Shown piece after piece: positions 35,892 through 47,373 of a stretch of DNA of 64,000 nt; the stretch's first letter is position 1; each line of letters begins with the position of its first letter. The translations under genes were made by a program, and so were the position numbers. The stretch spans positions 1-64,000 of the forward strand of contig JAEDED010000009.1 in assembly GCA_016293495.1 (NCBI GenBank). The letters are read 5' to 3'. Origin of the DNA: Treponema sp. (GTDB lineage: Bacteria; Spirochaetota; Spirochaetia; Treponematales; Treponemataceae). A model generated the notes under the pieces. It made no database searches. It was not told where the DNA came from and worked only from the letters and a program-made list of their open reading frames with translations.

Positions 35892-36455
35892 ATGGCTAAA
35901 AACTGGTACATTCTTCATACTTATACAGGTTACGAAGGTAAAATCGAAAGAACAATCCGTACTATGCTCGAAGCTGGTGATTTGGATTCAAACATTGTCT
36001 GCGATGTAAAGGTACCTGTTGAAGAAGTTGTAGAAATCAAAGACGGTAAAAAACGCTCACGCAAAAATAAATTCCTTCCTGGTTACATCATGCTTGAACT
36101 TGATCTTCCTGATTTAGGATGGAAAGCAACTTGTAACGGCATTCGCCGCATCCAGGGTGTTACAGGCTTCGTTGGTACAAACCCAAGCGAAAGACCTCGT
36201 CCTATTTCTGTAGAAGAAGCTAAAAACCTTCTTCAGAAAGCCGGCGAAATCAAAGGTGAAAAACCAGTACATATTAAACAGACATTTGCTATCGGCGACC
36301 AGGTTAAAATTACTGACGGTCCATTCGCTACATTCAGCGGCGCAGTTGAAGAAGTTAATATGGAAAAAGAAAAACTTCGTGTTATGGTACAGATCTTCGG
36401 TCGTGCTACACCAGTTGAAGTTGATCTTTTACAGGTAGAAAAACTGGTTAACTAA
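35892..36455 (+). CDS. nusG: Transcription termination/antitermination factor NusG
   Basis: A 187-residue NusG that binds RNA polymerase and links it to Rho or the ribosome. N-terminal NGN domain (NWYILHTYTGYEGKIERTI; LPGYIMLELDL; TGFVG) and C-terminal KOW domain from about 128 (GDQVKITDGPFATFSGAVEE). AGGAGAG precedes the ATG. Confidence 0.97.
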   Translation: MAKNWYILHTYTGYEGKIERTIRTMLEAGDLDSNIVCDVKVPVEEVVEIKDGKKRSRKNKFLPGYIMLELDLPDLGWKATCNGIRRIQGVTGFVGTNPSERPRPISVEEAKNLLQKAGEIKGEKPVHIKQTFAIGDQVKITDGPFATFSGAVEEVNMEKEKLRVMVQIFGRATPVEVDLLQVEKLVN

Positions 36456-36612
36456 ACCGGTTTTAAGTTAGTTTTATTTGCAATTCAGGCTCAACTAAAG
36501 TTGAGATTATATACCTGATTTTGGGAGAAGTATCGGTCCGTTGGGCGTCAGGCACTTCGCTAGAAATGGGAACGACGGTTCCCTTTCACACCAATCTAAG
36601 GAGAAACCAAAA
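36456..36612 (+). promoter_or_regulatory. Structured leader of rplKAJL
   Basis: The nusG-rplK gap folds well: CTCAAC/GTTGAG (36490-36495 with 36500-36505) inside TCAGG/CCTGA (36485-36489 with 36514-36518), and GGGAAC/GTTCCC (36568-36573 with 36578-36583). The AAGGAG of rplK follows at 36598-36603. In other bacteria this leader binds L1 as a feedback switch; the same role is inferred here. Confidence 0.55.
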
Positions 36613-37044
36613 ATGGCAAAAAAGCAAGTAACAGCTCAGATCAAATTGCAGTGTCCTGCAGGATCGGCAACACCTGCTCCACCAGTAGGACCAGCATTGG
36701 GACCTCACGGTGTTCCAGCTCCAAAATTTGTTCAGGAATTCAACGACAGAACTAAGTCTATGGAAAAAGGACTTATCATCCCTGTAGTTATCTCTGTTTA
36801 TTCTGACAAATCATTCACATTTATTCTCAAGACTCCACCAGCAGCAGTTCTTATCAAAAAGGCTTGCAAACTCGACAAGGGTTCTGGCAATCCACTTCGC
36901 GATAAAGTTGCAAAGTTGTCACAGAAGGATCTTGAAGAAATCGCAAAAACAAAGATGCCTGATATCAGTGCAAACGATATCGAAGCAGCTAAAAAAATCA
37001 TCGCAGGTACTGCACGCAGTATGGGCGTAGAAGTGGAGGCCTAA
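36613..37044 (+). CDS. rplK: 50S ribosomal protein L11
   Basis: A 143-residue L11 of the GTPase-associated centre. The N-terminal domain reads [20 protein letters not shown] and [10 protein letters not shown], with the proline-rich switch targeted by thiopeptides; the C-terminal RNA-binding domain ends [13 protein letters not shown] frame opening at 36541 is longer, but AAGGAG and the family start fix 36613. The stop codon abuts the rplA ATG. Confidence 0.97.
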   Translation: MAKKQVTAQIKLQCPAGSATPAPPVGPALGPHGVPAPKFVQEFNDRTKSMEKGLIIPVVISVYSDKSFTFILKTPPAAVLIKKACKLDKGSGNPLRDKVAKLSQKDLEEIAKTKMPDISANDIEAAKKIIAGTARSMGVEVEA

Positions 37045-37725
37045 ATGAAACACGGAAAGAAATATCGCGCATCATTGGCCAAATACGATTTAGCTAAAAA
37101 ATATGATGTAGCTGCAGCATGTAAAATGGTTCAGGACATGAAGTTCGCTAAATTCGACGAAACAGTTGAAGCTCACGTTTCACTTCGTCTCGGAAAGAGC
37201 GACACAGTTCGTGATACTTTGGTATTCCCTAACCAGTTTAAAGCTGAAAAGAAAGTATTGGTATTCTGTAAAGAAGATCGTATCAAGGAAGCTCTTGATG
37301 CAGGTGCTGCATTTGCAGGTGCTGATGAATACATCGAAAAAGTTAAGGGCGGATGGCTCGACTTCGATGTAGCAGTTGCTACTCCAGACATGATGAAAGA
37401 CGTAGGACGTCTTGGTATGGTACTCGGCCGCAAAGGTCTTATGCCTAACCCAAAAACTGGAACAGTTACAGTTGATATCGCTAAAGCTATCGCTGAATTG
37501 AAGAAAGGTCGTACAGAATACCGCGCTGACAAAGGTGGTGTAGTACATATCGCAGTTGGTAAGTGCTCAATGGATGCAGATAAAGTTGCAGAAAACATTA
37601 AAACACTTATTTCTGAAATCAACAGAAAGAAACCAGCTGATGCAAAAGCTGACTATGTTCAGACTGTATCAGTAAGCTCTTCAATGGGTCCTGGTGTATG
37701 GGTTGATGTAAAGGAAGGAGAGTAA
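37045..37725 (+). CDS. rplA: 50S ribosomal protein L1
   Basis: A 226-residue L1 stalk protein, likely also repressor of its own operon. Conserved HVSLRLGKSDTVRDT-like start, LGRKGLMPNPKTGTV near 130, KGGVVHIAVGKCS, and SSSMGPGVWVD at the end. GTGGAGG lies in the end of rplK, so the two are coupled. Confidence 0.97.
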   Translation: MKHGKKYRASLAKYDLAKKYDVAAACKMVQDMKFAKFDETVEAHVSLRLGKSDTVRDTLVFPNQFKAEKKVLVFCKEDRIKEALDAGAAFAGADEYIEKVKGGWLDFDVAVATPDMMKDVGRLGMVLGRKGLMPNPKTGTVTVDIAKAIAELKKGRTEYRADKGGVVHIAVGKCSMDADKVAENIKTLISEINRKKPADAKADYVQTVSVSSSMGPGVWVDVKEGE

Positions 37726-37728
37726 TAG

Positions 37729-38343
37729 ATGGCAATCGCAAACAAAGTTCAGCCTGCTAAAGCAGCAGCTATTGAATCTGCTAAACAGACACTCGGTGAA
37801 TACAATGACTTCATCTTTGCTAACTACCGCGGTCTTACAGTAGAACAGATTACTACTCTTCGTGATAAACTCCGCGAAAGCAATTCTACAATCAAAGTTA
37901 TCAAAAATAACTTTGCTAAAATTGCATTCAAAGATTTGAACGTTGAAAACGTTGAAGATTATCTTTCAGGCCCAACAGCAATCGCTATGGCTAAAGAAGA
38001 TTCGAACGAAACAGCAAAAATCCTTTTCGATTTTGCTAAAGACGTTCCAGCACTCGAAATCAAAGGTGCTTACGTAAATAAAGAAATTTACGATGCAGCT
38101 AAAATCGAAGCTTATTCAAAGGTTCCAGGCAAGAAACAGCTTATCGCTATGCTCATGTCTGCTATCAATGGACCAGCTCAGAAACTCGCTGCAACATTGC
38201 AGGCTTATGTTGAAAAGCTTGAAAAAGAAGGTCCAGCTGCAGCAGCTCCAAAAGCAGAAGCAGCACCTGCAGAAGCTGCACCAGCAGCTGAAGCACCAGC
38301 AGCAGAAGCAGCACCAGCTGCAGAAGCTCCAGCAGCTGAATAA
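37729..38343 (+). CDS. rplJ: 50S ribosomal protein L10 with long Ala/Pro/Glu tail
   Basis: L10 anchors the L7/L12 stalk. The conserved part is residues 1 to about 160 (NYRGLTVEQITTLRDKLRE, IKVIKNNFAKIA, GPTAIAMAKED). The last 40 residues are a repeated Ala/Pro/Glu tail (AAPAAEAPAAE units), not part of the family core. A foldable gap of 160 bases separates it from rplL. Confidence 0.96.
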   Translation: MAIANKVQPAKAAAIESAKQTLGEYNDFIFANYRGLTVEQITTLRDKLRESNSTIKVIKNNFAKIAFKDLNVENVEDYLSGPTAIAMAKEDSNETAKILFDFAKDVPALEIKGAYVNKEIYDAAKIEAYSKVPGKKQLIAMLMSAINGPAQKLAATLQAYVEKLEKEGPAAAAPKAEAAPAEAAPAAEAPAAEAAPAAEAPAAE

Positions 38344-38350
38344 TTCAGCC

Positions 38351-38403
38351 GCTTAAAACATTATTTAAGCACGGTCAGGCTTCATAGCTGTCGACTGTCC
38401 GTG
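38351..38403 (+). promoter_or_regulatory. Two hairpins between rplJ and rplL
   Basis: GCTTAAA/TTTAAGC (38351-38357 with 38364-38370), then CACGG-CAG with CTG-CCGTG (38370-38378 with 38395-38403). No T-tract. They probably protect or process the message so that L7/L12 is made in excess. Confidence 0.5.
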
Positions 38404-38503
38404 TTACAAATAGCAGAAGTTTTCTTGTGATTACTTACTGCAGCGTTTCTTAACAAGTTTAAGAAAACGAAAAAAACATATTTATATTTATGGAGAAGAC
38501 AAT

Positions 38504-38884
38504 ATGGCAGCTCTCACAAATGATCAGATTCTTGATGCAATCGCATCTATGTCAGTTCTTGAAGCTTCAGAACTCGTTAAAGCAATGGAAGAAAAATTCG
38601 GTGTAACAGCAGCAGTTGCAGTAGCAGCAGCTCCTGGTGCAGCAGCTGGTGGAGCAGCAGAAGAAGAACAGTCAGAATTCACTGTAACTCTTGACAGCTT
38701 CGATGCAGCTAAAAAGATCGGTGTTATTAAGGCAGTTAAAGCTCTTACTAACCTTGGTCTTGGTGAAGCAAAAGCTCTCGTTGAAGGTGCTCCAGCAACA
38801 GTTAAAGAAGGACTTTCTAAAGCTGATGCAGACAAATGGATTGCTGAAATCGAAGCAGCTGGTGGTAAATGTTCAAAGAAATAA
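38504..38884 (+). CDS. rplL: 50S ribosomal protein L7/L12
   Basis: A 126-residue stalk protein, present in several copies per ribosome, that recruits translation factors. N-terminal dimerisation part ([20 protein letters not shown]), Ala/Gly hinge ([17 protein letters not shown]) and C-terminal domain ([40 protein letters not shown]). TGGAGA precedes the ATG. Confidence 0.97.
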   Translation: MAALTNDQILDAIASMSVLEASELVKAMEEKFGVTAAVAVAAAPGAAAGGAAEEEQSEFTVTLDSFDAAKKIGVIKAVKALTNLGLGEAKALVEGAPATVKEGLSKADADKWIAEIEAAGGKCSKK

Positions 38885-38923
38885 GTTTTTTAGACTTATT
38901 TCCTGAATAAATCTATCATAAAA

Positions 38924-38962
38924 ACTAAGGCAGACACGGATTTTTCCGGCGTCTGCTTTAGT
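38924..38962 (+). terminator. Attenuator hairpin between rplL and rpoB
   Basis: Seventeen-pair stem, 38924-38940 with 38945-38962, TTTT loop, one small bulge. The following bases (CGTTTAAATTG) are only weakly T-rich, so partial termination, lowering rpoBC relative to rplL, is likely. Confidence 0.7.
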
Positions 38963-39089
38963 CGTTTAAATTGAAAAAAGTCATTTTACATAAAAACACT
39001 AAATAAGGCCTGATTTTTGTGCTGTGCGGAGTTTCCAAATGTAGCAAACTTCATGGACCGGAAGGTGTTTCTTGAAAATAGGGGTAAAA

Positions 39090-42000
39090 ATGTTCGCAAA
39101 AAGCCGGACTATTAACCGTCAGTATATCGGTAAAGATATTCAGGAATTCATGGATGTTCCTAATCTTATCGATATCCAAACTTCTTCTTACGAGTATTTC
39201 CTTCAGAAAGAAAAATTAGAAAATGGAGAACCATTGCTTAACCAGGGTCTTCAGGAAGTATTCACATCAACTTTCCCAATTGAAAGTCCTAATGGCGATA
39301 TGTCCTTAGAGTACGAATTCTACGAACTTGATACAGAAAATATCAAGTTTTCTGAATTTGAATGCAAACAGAAGGGACTTACTTATGCAGTTCCATTGAA
39401 GGCTCGTATCAATTTGAACTTCCTTCAGACTGGTGCAATTCTTCAGAAAGATATTTACATGGGTGATATTCCTCTCATGACTGATCGTGGTACATTTATT
39501 ATCAACGGTGCAGAACGCGTTGTTGTATCACAGATTCATCGTTCACCTGGTGTAATTTTTAATCACGAAAAAAACGTTTTCGGTAGCCGTATCATTCCTT
39601 ACCGTGGATCATGGCTTGAATTCGAAATCGATCAGAAAAAAGATTTGATTTATGCAAAGATCGACCGTAAAAAGAAGATCCTTGGAACAATCTTCCTTCG
39701 CGCTTTAGGATATGAAACTCGCGAAGAAATTATTAAACAGTTCTACATGACAGAATCAACAAAAGTTTCAGATTCTCGCGATGTTCGTGATGGTCTTGTA
39801 AACAAGGTTCTTTCAAAGGCTGTAATGATTAAAGATGCAGACAGCGGTGAAGAAAAGAAACTTTATCCAGCTGGACAGCGTCTCCATCCACATGAAATTG
39901 ATGAACTTATTGCTAACGGAATTAAGAGCATCGAAATCATTAAATTTAATGCAGGAAAAGGTGACAACAAGAATGCTTCACTTGATTCTGATGTAATCAT
40001 CAACTGTTTCGAACGCGAAGAAATTAAATTCGCTAAAGAAGGTGCAGATAATGATGAACCTACAAAAGAAGATGCATTGTCAGCAGTTTACTCGGTATTA
40101 ATGCCTGGTGAACCAATGACTGTTGAAGCTGCAGAAAAAGACCTTAACTCTACATTCTTCTCTTCAAGAAGATATGACCTTGGTCGTGTTGGACGCTATA
40201 AGCTCAATAAAAAATTTGACTACAGTGAACCTGTAGAAGAACATACACTGGTAAAAGAAGACATCATTCAGACAATGAAATTCCTCATCAAAGTATACAT
40301 TGGTGAAGAACAGACTGACGATATCGACCACCTTGGTAATCGTCGTATCCGTTCAGTTGGTGAATTGATGACTAACTCACTCAAGACAGCTTTTGCACGT
40401 ATGGAACGTATTGCAAAAGAAAGAATGAGTCTTAAAGAAACTGAAACAATGAAGCCACAGGATTTGATTTCAATCAAACCTATCGTAGCTTCAATCAAAG
40501 AATTCTTTGGTTCATCACAGTTGTCTCAGTTCATGGATCAGGTTAACCCTCTTGCTGAACTTACACACAAGAGACGTCTTAACGCTTTGGGACCTGGTGG
40601 TTTGAGCCGTGACCGTGCCGGATTTGAAGTACGTGATATTCACTATACTCACTATGGCCGCATGTGTCCTATTGAAACACCTGAAGGACCAAATATTGGT
40701 TTGATCGTTTCTCTTGCTATTTATACTCGTGTTAATGATTACGGATTCCTTGAAGCTCCATTCCGCAAAGTTAAGAACGGAAAGGCTACAAAAGAAGTTG
40801 AATATTTGTCAGCTATGGATGAAGACAAATATACAATCGGTCAGATTGCAGAAGGTATGAAATCTGACGGTTCGTTCTCATCAGACATGATTTCAGTTCG
40901 TCACCGTGGTGACTACTCATTCCGTAGCCCAGAAGATATTCAGTACATGGATGTTTCTCCACGTCAGGTAATTTCTGTTTCAGCTGCTCTTATTCCATTC
41001 CTTGAACACGACGATGCTAACCGTGCGCTCATGGGTTGTAACATGCAGCGTCAGGCTGTACCTTTGTTGTTCCCAGAACCACCTTACGTTGGAACTGGTA
41101 TGGAAAAGAAATGTGCTTATGACTCTGGTGTTCTTGTTAAAGCTAAACGCCCAGGTGAAGTTGTATACGTTTCATCTGAATGCGTAAAAGTAAAACCAGA
41201 AGGCGCTAAACGCGGCGAACTTGATGAATATGTATTGCTCAAATATCAGCGTACTAACCAGGATACTTGTTACCACCAGAGACCTACAGTTAATGTTGGT
41301 GAAAAAGTAGAAAAGGGAAGTGTTCTTGCTGACGGACCTGCAACATTCAACGGAGAACTTGCTCTTGGACGCAACCTCCTCGTAGGATTCGTTCCTTGGA
41401 ACGGATACAACTACGAAGACGCCGTACTTATCAGCAAACGCGTTGTAAAAGAAGATATGTATACTTCTATCCACATCAAGGAATTCCAGACAGAAATCCG
41501 CGAAACAAAACTTGGACCAGAACGCATTACACGTGATGTTCCAAACACAGCAGAAAAGAATCTTGATAACCTTGATAAAGAAGGTATCATCCGCATTGGT
41601 GCTAAAGTACGTGCAGGCGATATCCTTGTTGGTAAAGTAACACCAAAGAGTGAAGCAGAAACAACTCCAGAATTTAAGTTGTTGAACTCTATCTTCGGTG
41701 AAAAAGCTAAAGAAGTTCGCGACAGTTCACTTAAAGTTCCACACGGAATCGAAGGTGTTGTAATTGATGTTCAGCGTATGCGCAGAAACGAAGGTGACGA
41801 TTTGAATCCTGGCGTTGATGAAGTTGTAAAAGTTCTCATCGCTAACAAACGTAAACTCCGTGAAGGTGATAAGATGGCCGGACGCCACGGAAACAAAGGT
41901 GTCGTATCTCGTATCCTTCCTGAAGAAGACATGCCATACCTCGAAGACGGAACTCCACTTGATGTTTGTTTGAACCCACTTGGTGTACCTTCTCGTATGA

Positions 42001-42632
42001 ACATTGGACAGATCATGGAATCAGAACTTGGTATCGCAGGTAAATACCTCAATCAGTTCTTTGAACTTCCTGTATTCCAGTCACCTAGCCAGGAACAGAT
42101 TGGTAAAAAACTCGAAGAGGCTGGATTGAACAAAAACTGTAAACAGATTGTTCGCGATGGCCGCACTGGTGAACCATTCGTTAACCCAATCTTCGTAGGT
42201 GTTATTTACTACCTCAAATTGGCTCACTTGGTTGATGATAAGATGCACGCTCGTTCAACAGGTCCTTACTCACTCGTTACTCAGCAGCCACTTGGTGGTA
42301 AAGCTCAGTTCGGTGGTCAGCGTCTTGGAGAAATGGAAGTATGGGCTCTCGAAGCTTACGGTGCAGCTAATACTCTCCAGGAAATGATGACAATTAAGTC
42401 AGACGATATGACAGGTCGTTCTAAAGCATATGAAGCTATTGTTAAGGGAGATCCTTCAACTCCAGCTGGTGTTCCAGAAGCATTCAACGTAATGGTACAG
42501 GAACTCCGAGGTTTGGCTCTCGACTTTACAATTTATGATGATAAAGGTAAGCAGATTGCCCTTACTGAACGTGACCAGGAAATGATTGATAAAGCAGCTA
42601 CTGGTTTCGACAAGGAGAATGCAAATGCGTGA
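39090..42632 (+). CDS. rpoB: RNA polymerase beta subunit
   Basis: Catalytic subunit of RNA polymerase, 1180 residues. Clear motifs: [18 protein letters not shown] and [20 protein letters not shown] in the rifamycin pocket, [38 protein letters not shown], and a normal C-terminus. Asn498 takes the place of E. coli Ser531, the treponemal and borrelial residue linked to natural rifampicin resistance. A frame opening at 39072 (TTG) is less likely than the ATG at 39090, which has AGGGG six bases ahead. It overlaps rpoC by eight bases. Confidence 0.98.
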   Translation: MFAKSRTINRQYIGKDIQEFMDVPNLIDIQTSSYEYFLQKEKLENGEPLLNQGLQEVFTSTFPIESPNGDMSLEYEFYELDTENIKFSEFECKQKGLTYAVPLKARINLNFLQTGAILQKDIYMGDIPLMTDRGTFIINGAERVVVSQIHRSPGVIFNHEKNVFGSRIIPYRGSWLEFEIDQKKDLIYAKIDRKKKILGTIFLRALGYETREEIIKQFYMTESTKVSDSRDVRDGLVNKVLSKAVMIKDADSGEEKKLYPAGQRLHPHEIDELIANGIKSIEIIKFNAGKGDNKNASLDSDVIINCFEREEIKFAKEGADNDEPTKEDALSAVYSVLMPGEPMTVEAAEKDLNSTFFSSRRYDLGRVGRYKLNKKFDYSEPVEEHTLVKEDIIQTMKFLIKVYIGEEQTDDIDHLGNRRIRSVGELMTNSLKTAFARMERIAKERMSLKETETMKPQDLISIKPIVASIKEFFGSSQLSQFMDQVNPLAELTHKRRLNALGPGGLSRDRAGFEVRDIHYTHYGRMCPIETPEGPNIGLIVSLAIYTRVNDYGFLEAPFRKVKNGKATKEVEYLSAMDEDKYTIGQIAEGMKSDGSFSSDMISVRHRGDYSFRSPEDIQYMDVSPRQVISVSAALIPFLEHDDANRALMGCNMQRQAVPLLFPEPPYVGTGMEKKCAYDSGVLVKAKRPGEVVYVSSECVKVKPEGAKRGELDEYVLLKYQRTNQDTCYHQRPTVNVGEKVEKGSVLADGPATFNGELALGRNLLVGFVPWNGYNYEDAVLISKRVVKEDMYTSIHIKEFQTEIRETKLGPERITRDVPNTAEKNLDNLDKEGIIRIGAKVRAGDILVGKVTPKSEAETTPEFKLLNSIFGEKAKEVRDSSLKVPHGIEGVVIDVQRMRRNEGDDLNPGVDEVVKVLIANKRKLREGDKMAGRHGNKGVVSRILPEEDMPYLEDGTPLDVCLNPLGVPSRMNIGQIMESELGIAGKYLNQFFELPVFQSPSQEQIGKKLEEAGLNKNCKQIVRDGRTGEPFVNPIFVGVIYYLKLAHLVDDKMHARSTGPYSLVTQQPLGGKAQFGGQRLGEMEVWALEAYGAANTLQEMMTIKSDDMTGRSKAYEAIVKGDPSTPAGVPEAFNVMVQELRGLALDFTIYDDKGKQIALTERDQEMIDKAATGFDKENANA

Positions 42633-45600
42633 TATTCAGGATTTTGACTCAATCAGATTAAAGCTTGCTTCACCAGAAACTATTCGTCAGTGGTCTTATG
42701 GTGAAGTTAAGAAACCGGAAACAATTAACTACCGTACTCTCAGACCAGAGAAAGACGGTCTTTTCTGTGAACGCATTTTCGGTACTACAAAAGAATGGGA
42801 ATGTTATTGTGGAAAATTCAAGAGCATTCGTTACAAGGGTGTAATCTGTGACCGTTGTGGTGTTGAAGTTACTCACTTCAAAGTTCGCCGTGAACGTACT
42901 GGTCACATTGAACTTGCAGCTCCTGTAAGCCACATCTGGTATTACCGCTCAGTTCCAAGCCGCATGGGTCTTTTGCTCGACCTTCAGGTTGCAGCACTCC
43001 GCTCTGTATTGTATTACGAAAAATATATCGTAATCGATCCAGGTGATACTGACCTTAAGCAGAACCAGCTTCTTACAGAAGATGAATACATGGAAGCTGA
43101 AGAACGCTACGGTGGAACATTCCAGGCTGGAATGGGTGCTGAAGCAATCAAGACATTGCTTGAAAACCTTGACCTCGATGCTCTCGCAGCAGAACTTCGC
43201 GACAAGATGATCGAAAAAGGTGCTAAATCAGACAAGCGCCTTTTGAAGAGAATTGAAATTGTAGAAAACTTCCGCACATCTGGAAACAAAGCATCTTGGA
43301 TGATCCTCGATGTAATTCCAGTTATGCCACCAGATCTTCGTCCAATGGTACAGTTGGATGGTGGTCGTTTTGCAACTTCAGATCTTAACGATTTGTATCG
43401 TCGTGTAATTAACAGAAACAATCGTTTGAACAGACTCATCGCTCTTTCTGCACCTGATATCATTATCAGAAACGAAAAGAGACTTCTTCAGGAAGCTGTA
43501 GATGGTTTGTTTGATAACTCTAAAAAGAAGCGCGTAGTAAAAGGTGCTTCTAACAGACCACTTAAATCTATTTCTGACATGATTAAAGGTAAACAGGGTC
43601 GTTTCCGCCAGAACCTTCTCGGTAAACGTGTTGACTACTCTGGACGTTCTGTAATCGTTGTTGGACCAGAACTTAAACTCTGGCAGTGTGGTGTTCCTAC
43701 AAAAATGGCTCTCGAATTGTTCAAGCCATTCATCATGAAAAAACTTGTTGATAAACAGGTTGCATTCAATATTAAGAAAGCTAAACAGGTTGTAGAATCT
43801 GAAGCTCCAGAAGTATTTGCAATTCTTGATGAAGTTGTTCGGGAACATCCAGTTATGTTGAACCGTGCGCCTACATTGCACCGTCTTGGTATTCAGGCAT
43901 TTGAACCTGTACTTGTTGAAGGTAAAGCTCTTAAACTTCACCCACTCGCATGTAAAGCTTTCAATGCCGACTTTGATGGTGACCAGATGGCTATCCACGT
44001 TCCACTTACACAGGCTGCACAGATGGAATGTTGGACATTGATGCTCTCAGCAAGAAACCTTCTTGACCCGGCTAACGGTAACGCTATCGTTGGTCCATCT
44101 CAGGACATGGTACTTGGTATTTACTACATGACTGCAGTTAAGCCAAAAGCAAAAGGAACAGGAAAACGTTTCTCTGATCCTGATGAAGTTCGCATGGCTG
44201 CTGAATGCGGTAACATCGAATGGCAGGCTTTGATCAAAGTTCCAGCACCAAAAGATTCATTCAAAGAAGGCGCTTTCAAAAAAGGCGACATCATTGAAAC
44301 AACTGCTGGTACACTTGCATTCAACGAAGCAATGCCAGAAGAAGTTAACTATCAGAACGAACAGCTCGGTGAAAAACAGCTCAAGAAGATGATTGAAAAA
44401 GTTTACAACTCAAAGGAACCTGGAAAAGGCGGACCTTGGTTGACAATCAAAATGCTTGATGCAATCAAAGCTGTTGGATATAAGAACGCTACATTCTATG
44501 GAGCTACACTCTCTATGGAAGACATCATCATTCCTGCTGAAAAGAAGGCAATGATGGAAAAAGCAAATAAAGAAAACGAAAAGATCGTTAACGACGCTAA
44601 GAGAGGTACAATTACTTCAGAAGAACGTTACAACAAAGTTACTGACCTTTGGTCAAAGACTAACGACGAACTTACTAAGAAGATGATGGATACTCTTAGA
44701 AAAGATAAAGACGGATTCAACACAATCTTTATGATGGCTGAATCTGGAGCCCGCGGATCTCCAAAGCAGATCTCGCAGCTCGCTGCAATGCGTGGTTTGA
44801 TGGCTAAACCTTCTGGAGACATCATCGAACTTCCAATCCGTTCAAACTTCTATGAAGGTTTGTCGGTTATCGAATACTTCATCTCAACATCTGGTGCCCG
44901 CAAAGGTCTCTCAGATACAGCGCTTAAGACAGCCGATGCCGGTTACATGACTCGTCGTCTTGTTGACGTTGCTCAGGATGTAGTAGTTAACGAAGAAGAT
45001 TGTGGAACAATCAATGGTATTGATTACGCAGCAATTAAAGAGGGTGATGAAATTGTTGAACCAATTTCAAAACGTATTGTTGGACACTTTACAATTGAAC
45101 GCGTTGTAGACCCAATGACTGGTGATTTGATTTGTGACGTAAACTCTTACATTACAGATGAACTTGCTAAACAGATTGAAGAAGCTGGTGTTGAAAAAGT
45201 TAAACTCCGCACAGTACTTACTTGTGAAGCTAAACATGGTATTTGTGTTAAGTGTTATGGTAAGAACCTTGCTCGTAACAAGATCGTTGAAATCGGTGAA
45301 GCTGTAGGTATTATTGCCGCTCAGTCAATCGGTCAGCCTGGTACACAGTTAACCATGCGTACATTCCACGTCGGTGGTACTGCGTCTAAAGCAACAGAAG
45401 ATAACCGCATCGTACTCAAATACCCTGCAATTATTGAAGATGTTGTTGGTGCTCACGTTGTTACAAAAGATAAGAACTGGCTCTTTACTCGTAAAGGTTA
45501 CATGAACGTATCCCGCATTCTTGCAAGCTTTGAAATCCAGAAAGGTGACAAAGTAGTTGTTTCAGACGGCGACAGAGTTAAGAAAGATACAGTTATTATC

Positions 45601-46911
45601 AACCGCAAAGATGGTGATGTACTTGCAACTGACAAAGCTCGCGTAATCGTAACAAAGACAAATGTTTACCTCGCAAGCAACACTCAGAAAATCGAAATCA
45701 TCAACGGTTCAACAGTATTCTGTAAAGCCGGCGATTTCGTAGAAGCAAATCAGTCACTCGGTGAATTTGATACAACAAGCGATCCAATCATCGCTGAATA
45801 CGACGGATATATCCACTACGAAGATATCGTAGAAGGCTCAACTCTCGAAGTTAAGATCGACAAAGTTTCTGAAAAAGCAGAGCGCTTTATTTCAGACCTT
45901 CACACAGAAGGTATGCAGCCAACTATCCGTATTACTGATAACGATGGTAATGAAAAGGGAAGTTACTTCCTTCCATCTGGAGCTCTTCTCCTCGTTGATG
46001 ACAAGAAGAAGATTTCTGCAGGTGAAACAATTGCCAAGATGCCTAAAGAAGCTGCTAAGACAAACGATATTACCGGTGGTCTTCCACGTGTATCTGAACT
46101 CTTTGAAGCTCGTAAACCAAAAGTTCCAACTGTACTTTCACAGATTTCAGGAACTGTTAAGTTTAAGGACGTTACAAAAGGTAAACGTAAGATTACTGTA
46201 GAAGATAAGTTTGGTCGTGTATTCGAACATCTTATTCCAATGACAAAACGTATGCTCGTACGTGATGGCGATACAGTAGAAGCTGGCGAACGCTTGTGTG
46301 ATGGTGCTCCATCACCACACGACATTCTTGCAATTCTTGGTGAAAATGCTCTCCAGAATTACTTGATGGACGAAATCCAGTCCGTTTACCGTGCACAGGG
46401 TGTATCTATTAACGATAAACATATCGGTATTATCGTACGCCAGATGTTGCGCAAAGTAGAAATCGTTGCTGTAGGTGATACACACTTCATCTATGGACAG
46501 CAGGTTGATAAATACAGATTCCACGAAGAAAATGCTAATATCGTAGCACAGGGTGGTCAGCCAGCAGTTGGTCGTCCAATGTTCCAGGGTATTACAAAAG
46601 CTTCTTTGAATGTAGACTCATTCATTTCAGCTGCATCATTCCAGGAAACAACACGCGTTCTTACAAACGCAGCTATTTCTGGAGCTACAGACGGATTGCA
46701 CGGAATCAAAGAAAACGTTGCAATTGGTCATATGATTCCAGCCGGAACTGGTATCAAGAACTACAAAAACGTAAGACTTTTCGATTCAAGCGATATGGAC
46801 TTGGACGTTAAGATGAACGAAGTTCTTGAAATGCGTCGTCAGGAAAAAGAAAGAGAATCACAGGTTGCTCACGTTGAAGAAGCAAACTATGATGCAGAAG
46901 AATCTGACTAA
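42625..46911 (+). CDS. rpoC: RNA polymerase beta' subunit
   Basis: 1428 residues. N-terminal zinc ribbon ([20 protein letters not shown]), the catalytic [10 protein letters not shown] holding the active-site Mg, the bridge/trigger region ([20 protein letters not shown]), the second zinc site ([15 protein letters not shown]) and [18 protein letters not shown]. Among three in-frame starts (42586, 42619, 42625), AAGGAG at 42612-42617 favours 42625. A strong terminator follows. Confidence 0.98.
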   Translation: MRDIQDFDSIRLKLASPETIRQWSYGEVKKPETINYRTLRPEKDGLFCERIFGTTKEWECYCGKFKSIRYKGVICDRCGVEVTHFKVRRERTGHIELAAPVSHIWYYRSVPSRMGLLLDLQVAALRSVLYYEKYIVIDPGDTDLKQNQLLTEDEYMEAEERYGGTFQAGMGAEAIKTLLENLDLDALAAELRDKMIEKGAKSDKRLLKRIEIVENFRTSGNKASWMILDVIPVMPPDLRPMVQLDGGRFATSDLNDLYRRVINRNNRLNRLIALSAPDIIIRNEKRLLQEAVDGLFDNSKKKRVVKGASNRPLKSISDMIKGKQGRFRQNLLGKRVDYSGRSVIVVGPELKLWQCGVPTKMALELFKPFIMKKLVDKQVAFNIKKAKQVVESEAPEVFAILDEVVREHPVMLNRAPTLHRLGIQAFEPVLVEGKALKLHPLACKAFNADFDGDQMAIHVPLTQAAQMECWTLMLSARNLLDPANGNAIVGPSQDMVLGIYYMTAVKPKAKGTGKRFSDPDEVRMAAECGNIEWQALIKVPAPKDSFKEGAFKKGDIIETTAGTLAFNEAMPEEVNYQNEQLGEKQLKKMIEKVYNSKEPGKGGPWLTIKMLDAIKAVGYKNATFYGATLSMEDIIIPAEKKAMMEKANKENEKIVNDAKRGTITSEERYNKVTDLWSKTNDELTKKMMDTLRKDKDGFNTIFMMAESGARGSPKQISQLAAMRGLMAKPSGDIIELPIRSNFYEGLSVIEYFISTSGARKGLSDTALKTADAGYMTRRLVDVAQDVVVNEEDCGTINGIDYAAIKEGDEIVEPISKRIVGHFTIERVVDPMTGDLICDVNSYITDELAKQIEEAGVEKVKLRTVLTCEAKHGICVKCYGKNLARNKIVEIGEAVGIIAAQSIGQPGTQLTMRTFHVGGTASKATEDNRIVLKYPAIIEDVVGAHVVTKDKNWLFTRKGYMNVSRILASFEIQKGDKVVVSDGDRVKKDTVIINRKDGDVLATDKARVIVTKTNVYLASNTQKIEIINGSTVFCKAGDFVEANQSLGEFDTTSDPIIAEYDGYIHYEDIVEGSTLEVKIDKVSEKAERFISDLHTEGMQPTIRITDNDGNEKGSYFLPSGALLLVDDKKKISAGETIAKMPKEAAKTNDITGGLPRVSELFEARKPKVPTVLSQISGTVKFKDVTKGKRKITVEDKFGRVFEHLIPMTKRMLVRDGDTVEAGERLCDGAPSPHDILAILGENALQNYLMDEIQSVYRAQGVSINDKHIGIIVRQMLRKVEIVAVGDTHFIYGQQVDKYRFHEENANIVAQGGQPAVGRPMFQGITKASLNVDSFISAASFQETTRVLTNAAISGATDGLHGIKENVAIGHMIPAGTGIKNYKNVRLFDSSDMDLDVKMNEVLEMRRQEKERESQVAHVEEANYDAEESD

Positions 46912-46944
46912 TCTGACTTAACGGATTAACCAAGTCGTGAATTG

Positions 46945-46976
46945 CCACCTGCACGAAAAATGCAGGTGGTTTTTTT
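46945..46976 (+). terminator. Intrinsic terminator after rpoC
   Basis: CCACCTGCA (46945-46953) pairs with TGCAGGTGG (46961-46969), then seven Ts. Confidence 0.95.
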
Positions 46977-46989
46977 ATAGGAAAATAAA

Positions 46990-47244
46990 ATGCACGTAGA
47001 GTATAAAACAGTAAATACATGTGCTTCAAAAATCGAATTCGATATTGAAGGCGACGTAATTACAAATGTAAAATTCCACGGCGGATGTAACGGAAACCTT
47101 AAAGCAGTTTCGAAGCTCGTAGACGGAATGACAGTAGAACAGATTGAAACAAAGTTAAAAGGAAATACCTGCGGCCCAAGATCAACTTCATGTGCCGACC
47201 AGCTTTGCACAGCAATCAGAAATGCTTTTGAAGAAAACAAATAA
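46990..47244 (+). CDS. TSCPD-domain protein
   Basis: An 84-residue protein of the TSCPD family (TIGR03905-like): TCASKIEFDIEGDVITNVKF, GGCNGNLKAVSKLVDG, and GNTCGPRSTSCADQL, where the motif that names the family (TSCPD) is TSCAD. The four cysteines suggest metal binding. The same domain ends some ribonucleotide reductases; as a stand-alone protein its role is unknown. AGGAAA precedes the ATG, 20 bases after the rpoC terminator. Confidence 0.88.
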   Translation: MHVEYKTVNTCASKIEFDIEGDVITNVKFHGGCNGNLKAVSKLVDGMTVEQIETKLKGNTCGPRSTSCADQLCTAIRNAFEENK

Positions 47245-47257
47245 CTTTATTAGTATA

Positions 47258-47316
47258 AAAAAATGCCCTGGTACGAACATCTGCTTTAAACAGATTCTCG
47301 TTCCAGGGCTTTTTTA
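47258..47316. terminator. Bidirectional terminator between TSCPD and beta-helix genes
   Basis: GCCCTGG-ACGA (47265-47276) pairs with TCGT-CCAGGGC (47298-47309), with an inner ATCTG/CAGAT. As before and Ts after it. Confidence 0.9.
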
Positions 47317-47373
47317 TTTTAACAAAACTGATCCGTAATCAGAATTAATTTTGGATTAGTATGTAAACTTAAA

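Noticed and set aside
36541..36612. Longer start for rplK
   Set aside because: The extension is not part of L11, overlaps strong leader hairpins, and AAGGAG sits before the ATG at 36613.
38231..38356. Gln/Leu-rich frame overlapping the end of rplJ
   Set aside because: Shadow frame of the GCAGCA-rich L10 tail, no start signals.
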